A stretch of 64,000 nt of DNA from Paenibacillus chibensis (lineage in GTDB: Bacteria > Bacillota > Bacilli > Paenibacillales > Paenibacillaceae). Location of the stretch: the NCBI RefSeq assembly GCF_004001045.1, contig NZ_BIMK01000005.1, positions 124,001 to 188,000 on the forward strand, in the 5' to 3' direction. Below are positions 34,306 through 42,798 of the stretch, piece by piece. The notes beneath the pieces were generated by a model. That model searched no databases. It saw nothing but the letters and a program-made list of their open reading frames with translations, and was not told the origin of the DNA. Made by a program: the position numbers and the translations under genes. The number at the start of each line of letters is the position of its first letter. Position 1 is the stretch's first letter.

Positions 34306-34321
34306 TTTTCCTGAGGGAAAC
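34306..34321 (-). promoter_or_regulatory. Candidate MntR/DtxR-type operator
   Basis: TTTTCCTGAGGGAAAC is a near-palindrome (TTTTCCT/AGGGAAA, 6 of 7 paired) resembling MntR boxes of Bacilli. It lies on the mntH side of a divergent region; its distance to mntH is 166 bp, so a leader of that size is implied. Confidence 0.45.
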
Positions 34322-34367
34322 ATTTGCAGGGGATGGATGAGTCAGCTGGTCAGGTAGTCTTTTATAT

Positions 34368-34396
34368 TTGCTGACGCCTCTTCGTGTTGGTATAAT
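34368..34396 (+). promoter_or_regulatory. SigA-type promoter for crtN-like gene
   Basis: TTGCTG (34368-34373), 17-nt spacer, perfect TATAAT (34391-34396), 77 nt before the ATG. Confidence 0.65.
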
Positions 34397-34473
34397 TTGG
34401 TTAATATATTCCCAGAATCGACAGGGCGGGCAATGCCGGGAAAGGTTTACATAGGGAAAGGCAGGCGATACGA

Positions 34474-35952
34474 ATGACGAACAAGGCGGTTATCATAGGC
34501 GCGGGCATGGGCGGGCTCTCCTGCGCGATTACGCTCGCCGCCAGAGGCTGGAGGATTACGATGCTTGAACGCCAGCAGGAGGCCGGGGGCAAGCTGCAGC
34601 GGCTCCTTAAGGATGGTTACACGTTCGACCGCGGGCCCAACACGATTACGATGCCTCATGTATTCCGGGGGATTTTTGAATCCTCCGGCGCCAGGATGGA
34701 AGATTATATCGGGCTGTACGAGCTGGAGCCGCGTGCGAGAAACATATTCGCGGACGGCTCGGTCATCGACTTGACTCGGGATGCTGAGAAGATGAAGGAT
34801 CAGATTTCGACCTTCAGTCCTTCCGACGCCCTGCAGTATGAAAGCTTTCTTCGGGAATCGGCCGCGCTTTTTCATTTATCGGAGGAATACTTCCTGAACA
34901 AGCTCCTGATCAACTGGCGGGATAAAATGACGCCTTCCATGCTGCGCAGCCTGCTACGAGTAAGGCCCGCCACCTCGCTGAAGAGCTTGCTGCAGCGCTA
35001 TTTCAAGCATCCGAATACGCTCGCGATGATGAGCAGGTATTCGACGTGTGTGGGCTCGTCCCCGCATCAGGCGCCTTCCATTTTCGCCATGCTTGGACAT
35101 GTGGAGGCGGACATGGGCGTGTACGGTGTCCGCGGCGGCACCTATTCCATTATCGAGGGCATGGTCAAGCGGGCCAGGGAGCTTGGAGTGGAGTTGATTA
35201 CCGGCACGGAGGTCAAGCATATCGCAGTCCGTAACGGCCAGGCGGAAGGCGTGGATACGAGCGGCGGCTTTTATGAAGCGAAAACGATCATCGCCAATGG
35301 CGATATGCTGAGCGTAAACCGGATGCTGGTGGACGAGCAGGACCGTCCTTCGCTGAACAACGGCAAAATCAGCCGCTATGAGCCTTCACTCTCAGGCTTT
35401 GTTACGCTTGCGGGGGTTCCCCGCCAGTACGGCAAGCTGCTTCATCATACCGTGTTTTTTCCCGAGCATTACGGACGCGAATTCCAGGAGATATTCGGAG
35501 ATAAGCTCCCAGCGGAGCATCCCGCATTGTACATATGTTATTCGGGATACTCGGAAAAGAGCATGGCGCCCGATGGCTGCAGCAACCTGTTTATTCAGGC
35601 CAATGCGCCGTACCTCAACCCGCTGACCAATTGGAACCGGGAGTCGGCAGCTTACGGCAATCAGGTGCTGGAAGATCTGAAAGCCTATGGCTTGGCCGAT
35701 ATCGATCAAGCCGACGTGTTGATGCATTATACGCCGCAGGATTTTGCGGATGACACGCTTGCCTATAAGGGCGCGATCCATGGAATCTCATCCAATTCGA
35801 TTCGGCAGACCTTTTTCCGTCCGGGCAACCGCAGCAAGGATGTCAAAGGGCTGTGGTTCGTCGGGGGAGGCACGCACCCGGGAGGAGGCGCGCCGATCGT
35901 CACGCTGTCCGGACGGCTTGTAGGTGAATATATCGATGCGCATAAGGTATAA
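34474..35952 (+). CDS. FAD-dependent phytoene/diapophytoene desaturase family oxidoreductase
   Basis: 492-residue flavoprotein of the CrtI/CrtN/CrtP family. N-terminal FAD-binding GAGMGG at residues 9-14 with 'LERQQEAGGKLQ' (the conserved acidic and GGK segments), a middle 'YSTCVGSSPHQAPSIFAMLGHVEADMGVYGVRGG' block, and the C-terminal 'GLWFVGGGTHPGGGAPIVTLSG' FAD motif. Likely acts on a C30 or other isoprenoid; whether as desaturase (CrtN) or terminal oxidase (CrtP) is not decidable here. No crtM synthase is adjacent. It is followed by the IPP isomerase gene, which supports an isoprenoid role. Confidence 0.9.
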   Translation: MTNKAVIIGAGMGGLSCAITLAARGWRITMLERQQEAGGKLQRLLKDGYTFDRGPNTITMPHVFRGIFESSGARMEDYIGLYELEPRARNIFADGSVIDLTRDAEKMKDQISTFSPSDALQYESFLRESAALFHLSEEYFLNKLLINWRDKMTPSMLRSLLRVRPATSLKSLLQRYFKHPNTLAMMSRYSTCVGSSPHQAPSIFAMLGHVEADMGVYGVRGGTYSIIEGMVKRARELGVELITGTEVKHIAVRNGQAEGVDTSGGFYEAKTIIANGDMLSVNRMLVDEQDRPSLNNGKISRYEPSLSGFVTLAGVPRQYGKLLHHTVFFPEHYGREFQEIFGDKLPAEHPALYICYSGYSEKSMAPDGCSNLFIQANAPYLNPLTNWNRESAAYGNQVLEDLKAYGLADIDQADVLMHYTPQDFADDTLAYKGAIHGISSNSIRQTFFRPGNRSKDVKGLWFVGGGTHPGGGAPIVTLSGRLVGEYIDAHKV

Positions 35953-36044
35953 TATATTTTTCGATCCATTGAACGGAGGGACGGGACCGGCACTTCCTGT
36001 GCCGCATATTCCGAATTCGTAACCGCAAGTAAAGGAGCACTGCC

Positions 36045-37115
36045 ATGAACGAACATAATGCCGATAACCAGTCTCTGCTGCCTGACAAGCCGACAGGGGA
36101 ACGAAAAATCGAACATGTACGCCTGTGCCTGAATGAAGACGTGGAGGGCGCCGGCATAACCTCCGGACTGGAAAAATACCGTTTTCGCCATAATGCGCTG
36201 CCGGAGCTCGATTTCAGCGACATTTCACTGGAGACGCCGTTTCTCGGCATGCAGCTGCGGACTCCGTTTCTGATCAGCTCTATGACAGGGGGAAGCAAAG
36301 CCACCGGGGCTATCAATGAACGGCTTGCGGCCGCAGCGGAGGAAAGGGGCTGGGCGCTTGGTGTCGGGTCGGTGCGGGCGGCTGTGGAAAAAGAGGAACT
36401 GGCTTCCACCTTCCATGTGCGCAAACAGGCGCCGACTATACCGGTCATCGCCAACCTGGGCGCCGTTCAGCTGAACTACGGCTTTGATGCGGATGCCTGC
36501 CGCCGGGCGGTGGAGATTGCCGGGGCGGATATGCTGGTGCTGCATTTGAACGGGCTGCAGGAGCTGTTTCAGCCGGAAGGCAATTCAAATTTCAGCGGTC
36601 TGTTATCCCGGATCGAGCAAGTGTGCCGCCAGCTGCATGTTCCGGTAGGCGTCAAGGAAGTCGGATGGGGCATCGACGGGGAGACAGCGTCGCGGCTGCT
36701 GGGCGCGGGCGTTGCTTTCGTGGATGTCGCCGGCGCCGGAGGCACTTCCTGGAGCCAGGTGGAGAAATTCCGCAGCAAGGATCCCGTGCGCCGCGCCGCG
36801 GCCGAGGCTTTTGCCGGATGGGGCAATCCCACGGCGGAATGCATTGTCGAGGTGAGAAAGCTCGCGCCCGATGCAGGAATCATCGGCAGCGGCGGCCTGA
36901 AGAACGGGGTGGATGCCGCTAAGGCGCTGGCGCTGGGCGCGGATCTCGCGGGATATGGCCGCAGTCTGCTGGGTCCGGCAGTAGAGTCCGAGGAGACGCT
37001 GCACGCCACGTTGGCTCAAGTCGAATTTGAGCTGCGCACGGTCATGTTCGGGATCGGCGCAGGCACGGTTGCGGATCTTCGCCGTACAGCGAGATTGGTT
37101 CACACCCCGTCCTAA
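36045..37115 (+). CDS. fni: Type 2 isopentenyl-diphosphate delta-isomerase
   Basis: 356-residue FMN- and NAD(P)H-dependent enzyme interconverting IPP and DMAPP. The RKxEH motif is at residues 20-24, then 'FLISSMTGGS', 'NLGAVQLNYG', 'LHLNGLQELFQPEGN', 'VGVKEVGWGI', 'VDVAGAGGTSWSQVE' and the FMN phosphate-binding 'GSGGLKNGVDAAKALALGAD'. AAAGGAG precedes the ATG. It lies 92 bp after the CrtN-like gene on the same strand without a terminator between, so the pair is likely co-transcribed. A clear terminator follows. Confidence 0.95.
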   Translation: MNEHNADNQSLLPDKPTGERKIEHVRLCLNEDVEGAGITSGLEKYRFRHNALPELDFSDISLETPFLGMQLRTPFLISSMTGGSKATGAINERLAAAAEERGWALGVGSVRAAVEKEELASTFHVRKQAPTIPVIANLGAVQLNYGFDADACRRAVEIAGADMLVLHLNGLQELFQPEGNSNFSGLLSRIEQVCRQLHVPVGVKEVGWGIDGETASRLLGAGVAFVDVAGAGGTSWSQVEKFRSKDPVRRAAAEAFAGWGNPTAECIVEVRKLAPDAGIIGSGGLKNGVDAAKALALGADLAGYGRSLLGPAVESEETLHATLAQVEFELRTVMFGIGAGTVADLRRTARLVHTPS

Positions 37116-37130
37116 CGCTGCAAGTTGAAG

Positions 37131-37166
37131 CCTTCAGACCGCTCAAGAAGCGGTTGGAGGCTTTTT
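37131..37166 (+). terminator. Intrinsic terminator of fni
   Basis: GCCTTC-ACCGCT pairs with AGCGGT-GGAGGC, followed by T5. Confidence 0.75.
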
Positions 37167-37196
37167 GGCTTGGAGCGTGCATTCCTTGTCCGTGTC

Positions 37197-37254
37197 TTGA
37201 TGACCTCAGGGTTCTAATATATAATGGGTAGGACCTGAGAGGGTCTGTCCTCTC
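37197..37254 (+). promoter_or_regulatory. SigA-type promoter and leader hairpin of ychF
   Basis: TTGATG (37197-37202), exact 17-nt spacer, TATAAT (37220-37225). A GAGAGG-gtctgt-CCTCTC stem-loop starts about 5 nt into the expected transcript. Confidence 0.7.
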
Positions 37255-37332
37255 GTACGCAGATCCATGCTTATGAATTACAGTTTAGCAGGCATTATGC
37301 CCATTCTAATATGAAATAGGAGTGTCAAATCC

Positions 37333-38433
37333 ATGGCTTTGAAAGCAGGTATCGTGGGACTGCCGAACGTCGGCAAATCCACTTTGTTTAATGCGATTAC
37401 CCAGGCGGGTGCAGAATCCGCCAACTATCCGTTTTGCACGATCGACCCGAACGTAGGGGTTGTTGAGGTTCCTGACGAGCGTCTGGACAAGCTGACCGAG
37501 CTGGTACAGCCGAACAAGACCGTTCCGACTGCCTTCGAATTCGTGGATATCGCGGGTCTGGTACGCGGCGCTAGCAAAGGCGAAGGTCTGGGCAACAAGT
37601 TCCTGGCCCATATCCGTGAAGTCGACGCGATCGTGCATGTCGTAAGATGCTTTGAGGACGAGAATATTACCCACGTGGACGGCAAAGTGAATCCTGTCAG
37701 CGACATCCAGACGATCAATCTGGAGCTGATCCTTGCCGACCTGGAGAGCGTGGATAAACGGATCGACCGCTCCCGCAAGAACATGAAGGGCGGCAACAAG
37801 CAGTACGAGCAGGAAGTGGCCGTACTCGAACGCGTGAAGGAAGCTTTGTACAACGATCAGCCGGCCCGTAGCGTAGAGCTGTCCGAAGAAGAAAAAGCTA
37901 TTGTGCGCGATCTGCATCTGTTGACGCTGAAACCGGTTCTGTATGCAGCCAACGTCAGCGAGGAAGAAGTGGCCGATACCGACAACAATCCTTACGTGCA
38001 GCAGGTCAGAGAATTCGCCGCGGCGGAAAATGCCGAAGTGGTGCCGATCAGTGCCAAGGTCGAGGCGGAGATCGCGGAGCTTGAGGGCGAAGACAAAGCC
38101 ATGTTCCTGGAGGAGCTGGGCCTTGAGGAATCCGGGCTTAACCGCCTGATTAAAGCGGCATACCGCCTGCTTGGGCTGTACACCTACTTCACGGCAGGCG
38201 TGCAGGAAGTCCGCGCATGGACGATCCGCAAGGGCATGAAGGCTCCTCAGGCTGCCGGCGTCATCCATAGCGACTTCGAACGCGGATTTATCCGTGCGGA
38301 AGTGGTATCCTATGACGATCTGGTTGCCGCTGGCACCATGAACGTGGCCAAAGAGCGCGGCCAGCTCCGCCTCGAGGGCAAGGATTACGTCGTTGCCGAC
38401 GGTGACGTGATGCATTTCCGGTTTAACGTGTAA
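37333..38433 (+). CDS. ychF: Redox-regulated ATPase YchF (Obg-like)
   Basis: 366-residue translation-associated P-loop NTPase that prefers ATP to GTP. G1 is GLPNVGKST at residues 8-16; '[29 protein letters not shown]' carries G3, the switch II region, and '[17 protein letters not shown]' follows; an antiparallel coiled-coil separates the NTPase from the C-terminal TGS domain ('[34 protein letters not shown]'). The end '[14 protein letters not shown]' is a family hallmark. Monocistronic. Confidence 0.97.
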   Translation: MALKAGIVGLPNVGKSTLFNAITQAGAESANYPFCTIDPNVGVVEVPDERLDKLTELVQPNKTVPTAFEFVDIAGLVRGASKGEGLGNKFLAHIREVDAIVHVVRCFEDENITHVDGKVNPVSDIQTINLELILADLESVDKRIDRSRKNMKGGNKQYEQEVAVLERVKEALYNDQPARSVELSEEEKAIVRDLHLLTLKPVLYAANVSEEEVADTDNNPYVQQVREFAAAENAEVVPISAKVEAEIAELEGEDKAMFLEELGLEESGLNRLIKAAYRLLGLYTYFTAGVQEVRAWTIRKGMKAPQAAGVIHSDFERGFIRAEVVSYDDLVAAGTMNVAKERGQLRLEGKDYVVADGDVMHFRFNV

Positions 38434-38481
38434 AAAAATAAGAAAATGCTCCAGCCCGGAAGCGGAGCATGTCAATGGAAA

Positions 38482-38528
38482 AGCTGTCCCAGGTAGCCGA
38501 CACAGCGGCATGGGGGGCAGCTTTTTTG
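38482..38528 (+). terminator. Intrinsic terminator downstream of ychF
   Basis: AGCTGTCCC pairs with GGGGGCAGCT across a 30-nt loop, followed by T6; a first hairpin without T-run (ATGCTCC/GGAGCAT) lies just before. Confidence 0.6.
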
Positions 38529-38655
38529 CTGCCTTGGGCTTGGGAAAAGAGCCGAAGTAATGAAGAGAAAGTATATTCTATCGCCATGTGGCTGTTAAGA
38601 CTTGCAGAAAAACAAAACCCTTGAGCGGCACTGCGCCGCTCAAGGGTTTTCCTGT

Positions 38656-39816
38656 TTATTCCCCGTAATTCACTTTAATGCTGCCGTTGGAGGTCGTCAG
38701 CTTCACATTGTGGGATCCGTCGCCAAGCGTGGCGCCTGCCTTTTTATCATCGCTCTCCTCGCTCCACGGAATGTCGCCCTTGATGGAAGAGTTGGTGGTT
38801 TTCGCTTGAATGACGGCGCTCGTGTTCTCCGGAATGGTAAGGGTGACGCTGCCGTTCGTGCTTGAGCAGGTCCAGTTCCCTCCGATGACCGACGTGCCTT
38901 TAATGGAACCATTGGTCGTTCTGGCTGTGACCTCACCGGCGATGCGGTCGAGCGTCAGGCCCCCGTTGGTCGATTTAACCTGTGCGGCTCCGCCGATGTC
39001 CGACAAACGAACCGAACCGTTGGTCGTTGTTCCGGTGACGCTGCCTTTCACGTTTTCTAACGTAATCGAAGAATTCGTCGTTGCTGCGGATACGATGCCG
39101 CTGATATTTCCAAGCTTGATTGAACCATTCGTCGTTACGGCCGTAAAGCTTGAATCCAGCTGATTGCCGGTAATCGAATCGTTTTTCGTATGCACTTCAA
39201 CTTCGAGCGCTTTCGGAATATCGACGTTCAAGTATTCGTCATCGGGAGTAAAGCCGATATGGATGAAGGTCTGATCCTTATCGTCCAAGGAAAGTACAAG
39301 CGTGTCGCCTGAAGAGCTGACGTTCCATTTTTTCTCGGCAAGCCGGTTGGCTTCGTCCTGGCTGGAGGCTTCCCGGAAACGGAATTTGCCTTCATACGCA
39401 ACCTTGGCGTCATCCGTGCCATTGACATTGACTTTGCCATGGTCCACGAGGATTTTCACGCGTTTGACGCCGGCGGCTTCAGCCGAGCCATGCACGGCGC
39501 TGACATATCCTTGATTGAACAGAGTGCTCCAATTCGGGACGATAAACTGGGCGGCGCTGACGAGCAGTAGCAGGACGAGAATCGTGACGCTCCCGCCGCC
39601 AAGGCGGACTCGCTTATCCGAATGGATGATATTGGCGAGAACGACCTCGATGCCAAGAAGAATCAGCAGCACAGGCCATACGTATTTCAGTGCCTCGAAG
39701 GAAAGGACATGGTTGAATTGCAGTAAAATCATCACCCCAATGCCGATTAACCCGATGGCAGTGGTCCACCTGCCTATTTTGACGGTGGGCGGGGCATTGT
39801 TAACGGGGGTGTTCAT
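38656..39816 (-). CDS. Membrane-anchored DUF4097 repeat protein
   Basis: 386 residues. Two to three N-terminal TM helices of the LiaF/LiaI type are followed by an extracytoplasmic region that becomes a regular beta-repeat: about six ~18-residue units each bearing T(T)N(G/S)S followed by a short strand and a G(N/D)I(S/G)G turn (about residues 222-330). This is the DUF4097 'adhesin-like' fold seen in Bacillus YvlB and LiaG. It is the last gene of a four-gene unit; its ATG overlaps the stop codon of the previous gene by 4 bp. Role is inferred as an envelope component of the ECF sigma system. Confidence 0.85.
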   Translation of the reverse strand: MNTPVNNAPPTVKIGRWTTAIGLIGIGVMILLQFNHVLSFEALKYVWPVLLILLGIEVVLANIIHSDKRVRLGGGSVTILVLLLLVSAAQFIVPNWSTLFNQGYVSAVHGSAEAAGVKRVKILVDHGKVNVNGTDDAKVAYEGKFRFREASSQDEANRLAEKKWNVSSSGDTLVLSLDDKDQTFIHIGFTPDDEYLNVDIPKALEVEVHTKNDSITGNQLDSSFTAVTTNGSIKLGNISGIVSAATTNSSITLENVKGSVTGTTTNGSVRLSDIGGAAQVKSTNGGLTLDRIAGEVTARTTNGSIKGTSVIGGNWTCSSTNGSVTLTIPENTSAVIQAKTTNSSIKGDIPWSEESDDKKAGATLGDGSHNVKLTTSNGSIKVNYGE

Positions 39817-40334
39817 AAAGATTCGCTCCCTTTGCGTTCAGGTCTTTTGAATAGAATCCACAGGCCGTATCCGATCAGTGCGAGGGCCAGCAGCACGCTT
39901 GCGACGTTCTGCTGAAGCAGCCAGTGCCAGAGATCGGGGAAGATGGTCATAAGGAGTACCACTCCGCCGACCAGGATGCAAGACGCACCCGTCCATACCG
40001 GATTCATGGAGGTTTCCTTCTGATATCCGCCAAGCGTCATCCAATCCTGCGCCGTCCAAGGATAACCGAAGGTCTCCTGGCCCATCATCATGCGTTCATG
40101 CTCCGCGGCTGCGGCCTTCATCCAGGTCGCCTTTTGCAGGGCGTCGAACATCTGGTAGAACCACAGAATCGCCAGCGCGAAGGAGAATATCAGCGGTATG
40201 GACGGAATCAATATAATGCAGGCGCAGGTGGCGATCATAATCTGCAGGCCTTGTTTGGTGAAATTGAGATACAGGTGGCCGAGGCCGGGAACTAAAGCGA
40301 GCAAGAAGGTTGCCCATTTACTTTTTTTAATCAT
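39813..40334 (-). CDS. TM2-like membrane protein, unknown function
   Basis: 173 residues. The N-terminal 'KKSKWATFLLALVPGLGHLYLNFTKQGLQIMI' resembles a TM2 domain (two helices with a PGLGHLYLG-like motif); a third and fourth helix follow after a ~60-residue soluble stretch rich in Met/Gln. Its ATG overlaps the anti-sigma stop by 4 bp and its own stop overlaps the DUF4097 ATG by 4 bp, so it is tightly coupled to both. No enzymatic motif is visible. Confidence 0.75.
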   Translation of the reverse strand: MIKKSKWATFLLALVPGLGHLYLNFTKQGLQIMIATCACIILIPSIPLIFSFALAILWFYQMFDALQKATWMKAAAAEHERMMMGQETFGYPWTAQDWMTLGGYQKETSMNPVWTGASCILVGGVVLLMTIFPDLWHWLLQQNVASVLLALALIGYGLWILFKRPERKGSESL

Positions 40335-40759
40335 CGTTTACCCTCCTTTAAAATATGGTCCACGGAACTCGAGAAGATCTCCGTTGCGTGCGTAATCCCT
40401 GTTTGCAAATGTTCAAAGACGCCGAATTGAAACAGGCAGAAGGCAATACAGGCGGCAACCCCGAAATGGGCGATCATCATTCTCCGTGAATCCTTTGGCT
40501 TCATGCGGGAAGCCTGACGTTTATACAGGGGCGGCATCTGCCGGATTTCATTCATGATGTCCGCCGTCATATCGGGAAAATCAAGCTGAGGCTCTGTATC
40601 AGGCTGCTGCCAGATCTGGGCCAGCTCCTGGACCTCCTCCAGCCAAGCCTGGCAGTCGGGGCAGGTGCGAAGATGCCTCTCGATGATAAGGGAGGATTCG
40701 GGCGGCAGCTCACCTGCGGTATAAGCCCCCAGCTGGTATTGAATGAATTCGCATTTCAT
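40331..40759 (-). CDS. Zinc-finger anti-sigma factor (zf-HC2)
   Basis: 142-residue membrane protein holding its sigma factor inactive until a signal arrives. The cytoplasmic N-terminus has the zinc anti-sigma motif His29-x3-Cys33-x2-Cys36 ('RHLRTCPDCQAWL'); one TM helix at about residues 93-112 and a short outer tail follow. The true start is ATG 40759, whose GAAAGGAG ribosome site lies in the sigma gene; the 4-bp ATGA overlap implies translational coupling and fixed stoichiometry. Confidence 0.9.
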   Translation of the reverse strand: MKCEFIQYQLGAYTAGELPPESSLIIERHLRTCPDCQAWLEEVQELAQIWQQPDTEPQLDFPDMTADIMNEIRQMPPLYKRQASRMKPKDSRRMMIAHFGVAACIAFCLFQFGVFEHLQTGITHATEIFSSSVDHILKEGKR

Positions 40760-41343
40760 CGTAAATCCTCTCCTTTCTTTCGCATCATGGCCCGGGCGCG
40801 GTACAGCTGGGATTCCACGGTTTTCGCCGTAATGCCGCGCCGTTTGGCAATTTCCTGATAAGAGCATTGTTCGAAATAGTACATCTGGACGGCTGACCGG
40901 TAAGGCTCAGCCAGCTCGTCGACAATCCTTCGGAGCCGGTGGCTCCGTTCTTCGGTCAGAACGATCTGCTCCGGCGTTTCATGCGTCACCCAATCGTTCT
41001 CGGTTACTTCTCCCGGACTCCGCCGCGCCTGCTCGCGCTGCTGCGCGCGCTTCCAGTCGAGACATTTGCGGACGGCAATCTGGTAGAGCCAGGTGGAGAA
41101 GGAGGAATCCTCTCGGAAGGCGGGCAGTGCCGAGTAAGCCTTCATAAAGATGTCCTGGGACAAATCTTTGGCCGCTACGTCATCGGCCGCTATTTTCAGG
41201 CACACATGGTACACCATATTCTGATAACGCTGCACCAAAAATTTATAGGCTTCCGGGTGGCCTGCCTTGACGGCCCGGACCCACTGCAACTCTTCCAGTC
41301 TTCTCCCCTCCTCTCGTTCAATTAGTTTGACGCCGGACCCCAA
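40756..41343 (-). CDS. ECF-family RNA polymerase sigma factor
   Basis: 195-residue extracytoplasmic-function sigma factor. Region 2 ('AYKFLVQRYQNMVYHVCLKI...AKDLSQDIFMKAYSAL...FSTWLYQIAVRKCLDW') and region 4 ('LAEPYRSAVQMYYFEQCSYQEIAKRRGITAKTVESQLYRARAMM') are complete. First gene of a unit with its anti-sigma, a TM2-like protein and the DUF4097 protein. The start is uncertain: TTG 41343 has only a weak site, while a strong GAGGAGGGG lies inside the frame about 35 nt later and would favour a CTG or TTG start 15-18 codons downstream. Target promoters cannot be read from this window. Confidence 0.92.
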   Translation of the reverse strand: MGSGVKLIEREEGRRLEELQWVRAVKAGHPEAYKFLVQRYQNMVYHVCLKIAADDVAAKDLSQDIFMKAYSALPAFREDSSFSTWLYQIAVRKCLDWKRAQQREQARRSPGEVTENDWVTHETPEQIVLTEERSHRLRRIVDELAEPYRSAVQMYYFEQCSYQEIAKRRGITAKTVESQLYRARAMMRKKGEDLR

Positions 41344-41390
41344 TGTATCCCTGCAGATTTTTTTGAAAAAAGTTATAAGGAAGCATATCC

Positions 41391-41419
41391 ATTATTTTCT
41401 ATGTCCTCCGCAATGACAA
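41391..41419 (-). promoter_or_regulatory. Possible SigA-like promoter of ECF sigma operon
   Basis: Minus-strand TTGTCA (41419-41414), 17-nt spacer, AATAAT (41396-41391). No clear ECF-type autoregulated promoter was found. Confidence 0.4.
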
Positions 41420-41518
41420 GTACAATATTCGAAAATCGGATAAAATGAAGATAGGAGCCGCCGCTTCCTGCATGTTTCCAATCCTTGCCGATTTTGCATC
41501 TGGAAAAACAGCATATTA

Positions 41519-41529
41519 CATGGTATAAT
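41519..41529 (+). promoter_or_regulatory. Extended -10 promoter of prfA
   Basis: ATGGTATAAT: perfect TATAAT (41524-41529) with an upstream TG; -35 is weak (TGGAAA, 17 nt away). A ~190-nt leader follows. Confidence 0.55.
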
Positions 41530-41578
41530 AAAAAGTCGTCTGTCCTATGTATCCTGAACTGAAATGGAGAGCGGATCC

Positions 41579-41609
41579 TTCTCCTGCATAAGGTTGATTC
41601 CCAGGAGAA
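41579..41609 (+). other. Leader hairpin of prfA
   Basis: TTCTCCTG (41579-41586) pairs perfectly with CAGGAGAA (41602-41609). No T-run follows, so it is an RNA structure of unknown role, 12 nt before the repeat element. Confidence 0.55.
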
Positions 41610-41620
41610 GCGACAGTAAC

Positions 41621-41680
41621 AGAAAAACAACATCTGAAACGCTCTGTTTTCTTTTGGAAGCACGTCGAGGATGTTTTTCT
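41621..41680 (+). repeat. Structured repeat element, copy A
   Basis: 60 nt starting AGAAAAACAACATCTG and ending GATGTTTTTCT; the ends pair. It shares ATCTG, CTGTT, GGAAGCACG and the terminal arms with copy B at 49334. The 3-nt extra bulge is in the 5' arm here but in the 3' arm of copy B. It lies in the prfA leader, 46 nt before the start codon. Confidence 0.6.
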
Positions 41681-41726
41681 AATACGCATGGATTAAAAGC
41701 ATTTTAAACAGGAGAGGTGAATCCCC

Positions 41727-42794
41727 ATGTTGGACCGATTACAAGCTTTGGCAGATCGTTACGAAAAGCTTAGCGAGCTGCTGTGTGATCCTGATGTGGT
41801 CAACGATAGTAAACGACTGCGGGAATATTCCAAAGAACAATCCGACTTACAGCCTGCTTTTGAGGCTTATACCGAATATAAAACTGTGTCTGAAGAGCTG
41901 GAAGCCGCCAAAGTTATGCAGGGCGAAAAGCTGGATGACGAGATGCGAGAAATGGTGAAAATGGAAATCGAAGAGCTGTCTGCCCGCCAGACCGAGCTCG
42001 ACGAACGTATCCGGGTGCTGCTGCTGCCGAAGGATCCGAACGATGACAAGAATGTGATCGTGGAAATCCGCGGCGCGGCCGGCGGCGACGAAGCCGCGCT
42101 GTTCGCTGCCGATTTGTACCGCATGTACACCCGTTATGCCGATAACCAGGGCTGGCGCGTGGAATTGATGGATGCCAACACCAATGACCTCGGCGGCTTT
42201 AAAGAGGTTATCTTCATGATTAACGGCCGCGGCGCGTACAGTAAAATGAAGTACGAAAGCGGCGCGCACCGCGTGCAGCGCATTCCGGCGACCGAATCGG
42301 GCGGACGGATCCATACGTCGACCTCAACGGTGGCTGTCATGCCTGAAGTCGAGGATCTCGATATCGAAATCCATGATAAGGACATCCGTGTCGACACGTT
42401 CTGTTCGAGCGGCGCAGGCGGACAATCCGTTAATACAACGAAATCCGCCGTTCGCGTTACGCATATCCCGACCGGGATCGTGGCGACGTGCCAGGACGGC
42501 AAATCGCAGAACTCGAACAAGGAGAAGGCTCTGCAGGTGCTTCGCGCCCGGATCTTCGACATGAAGCGTCAGGAAGAAGAAGCCAAGTATGCCGGCGAAC
42601 GCAAAAGCAAAGTCGGCACCGGCGACCGCAGTGAACGGATCCGCACCTACAACTTCCCGCAAAGCCGTGTAACGGATCATCGCATCGGTCTTACGCTGCA
42701 TAAGCTGGATCAAGTGATGAACGGTGAAATTGAAGAGATCATCTCCGCGCTCAACATTGCCGAGCAGGCGGATATGATGGAAAAAGGGGAATAA
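41727..42794 (+). CDS. prfA: Peptide chain release factor 1
   Basis: 355-residue class I release factor reading UAA and UAG in the ribosomal A site. The peptidyl-tRNA hydrolysis motif GGQ is at residues 231-233 ('[17 protein letters not shown]'), preceded by '[23 protein letters not shown]', which marks RF1 rather than RF2. The Gln of GGQ is the substrate of the methyltransferase encoded just downstream. GGAGAGG precedes ATG 41727. The leader carries two RNA structures, one of them repeated ahead of ywlE. Confidence 0.97.
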   Translation: MLDRLQALADRYEKLSELLCDPDVVNDSKRLREYSKEQSDLQPAFEAYTEYKTVSEELEAAKVMQGEKLDDEMREMVKMEIEELSARQTELDERIRVLLLPKDPNDDKNVIVEIRGAAGGDEAALFAADLYRMYTRYADNQGWRVELMDANTNDLGGFKEVIFMINGRGAYSKMKYESGAHRVQRIPATESGGRIHTSTSTVAVMPEVEDLDIEIHDKDIRVDTFCSSGAGGQSVNTTKSAVRVTHIPTGIVATCQDGKSQNSNKEKALQVLRARIFDMKRQEEEAKYAGERKSKVGTGDRSERIRTYNFPQSRVTDHRIGLTLHKLDQVMNGEIEEIISALNIAEQADMMEKGE

Positions 42795-42798
42795 CGCT

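Larger units (their letters stand above)
34141..34473. other. 333-bp divergent region between mntH and crtN-like gene
   Basis: Holds the candidate MntR box (34306-34321), the rightward promoter (34368-34396) and a sequence at 34270-34290 that resembles a minus-strand ribosome site but opens only a 3-codon frame. No further gene is seen. Confidence 0.5.
41344..41726. other. 383-bp divergent regulatory region, ECF operon / prfA
   Basis: Contains a leftward promoter (41391-41419), a rightward extended -10 promoter (41524-41529), a leader hairpin (41579-41609) and the structured repeat element (41621-41680). No gene seen. Confidence 0.6.

Noticed and set aside
37306..38511. 401-codon open frame antisense to ychF
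   Set aside because: ychF is unmistakable on the other strand.
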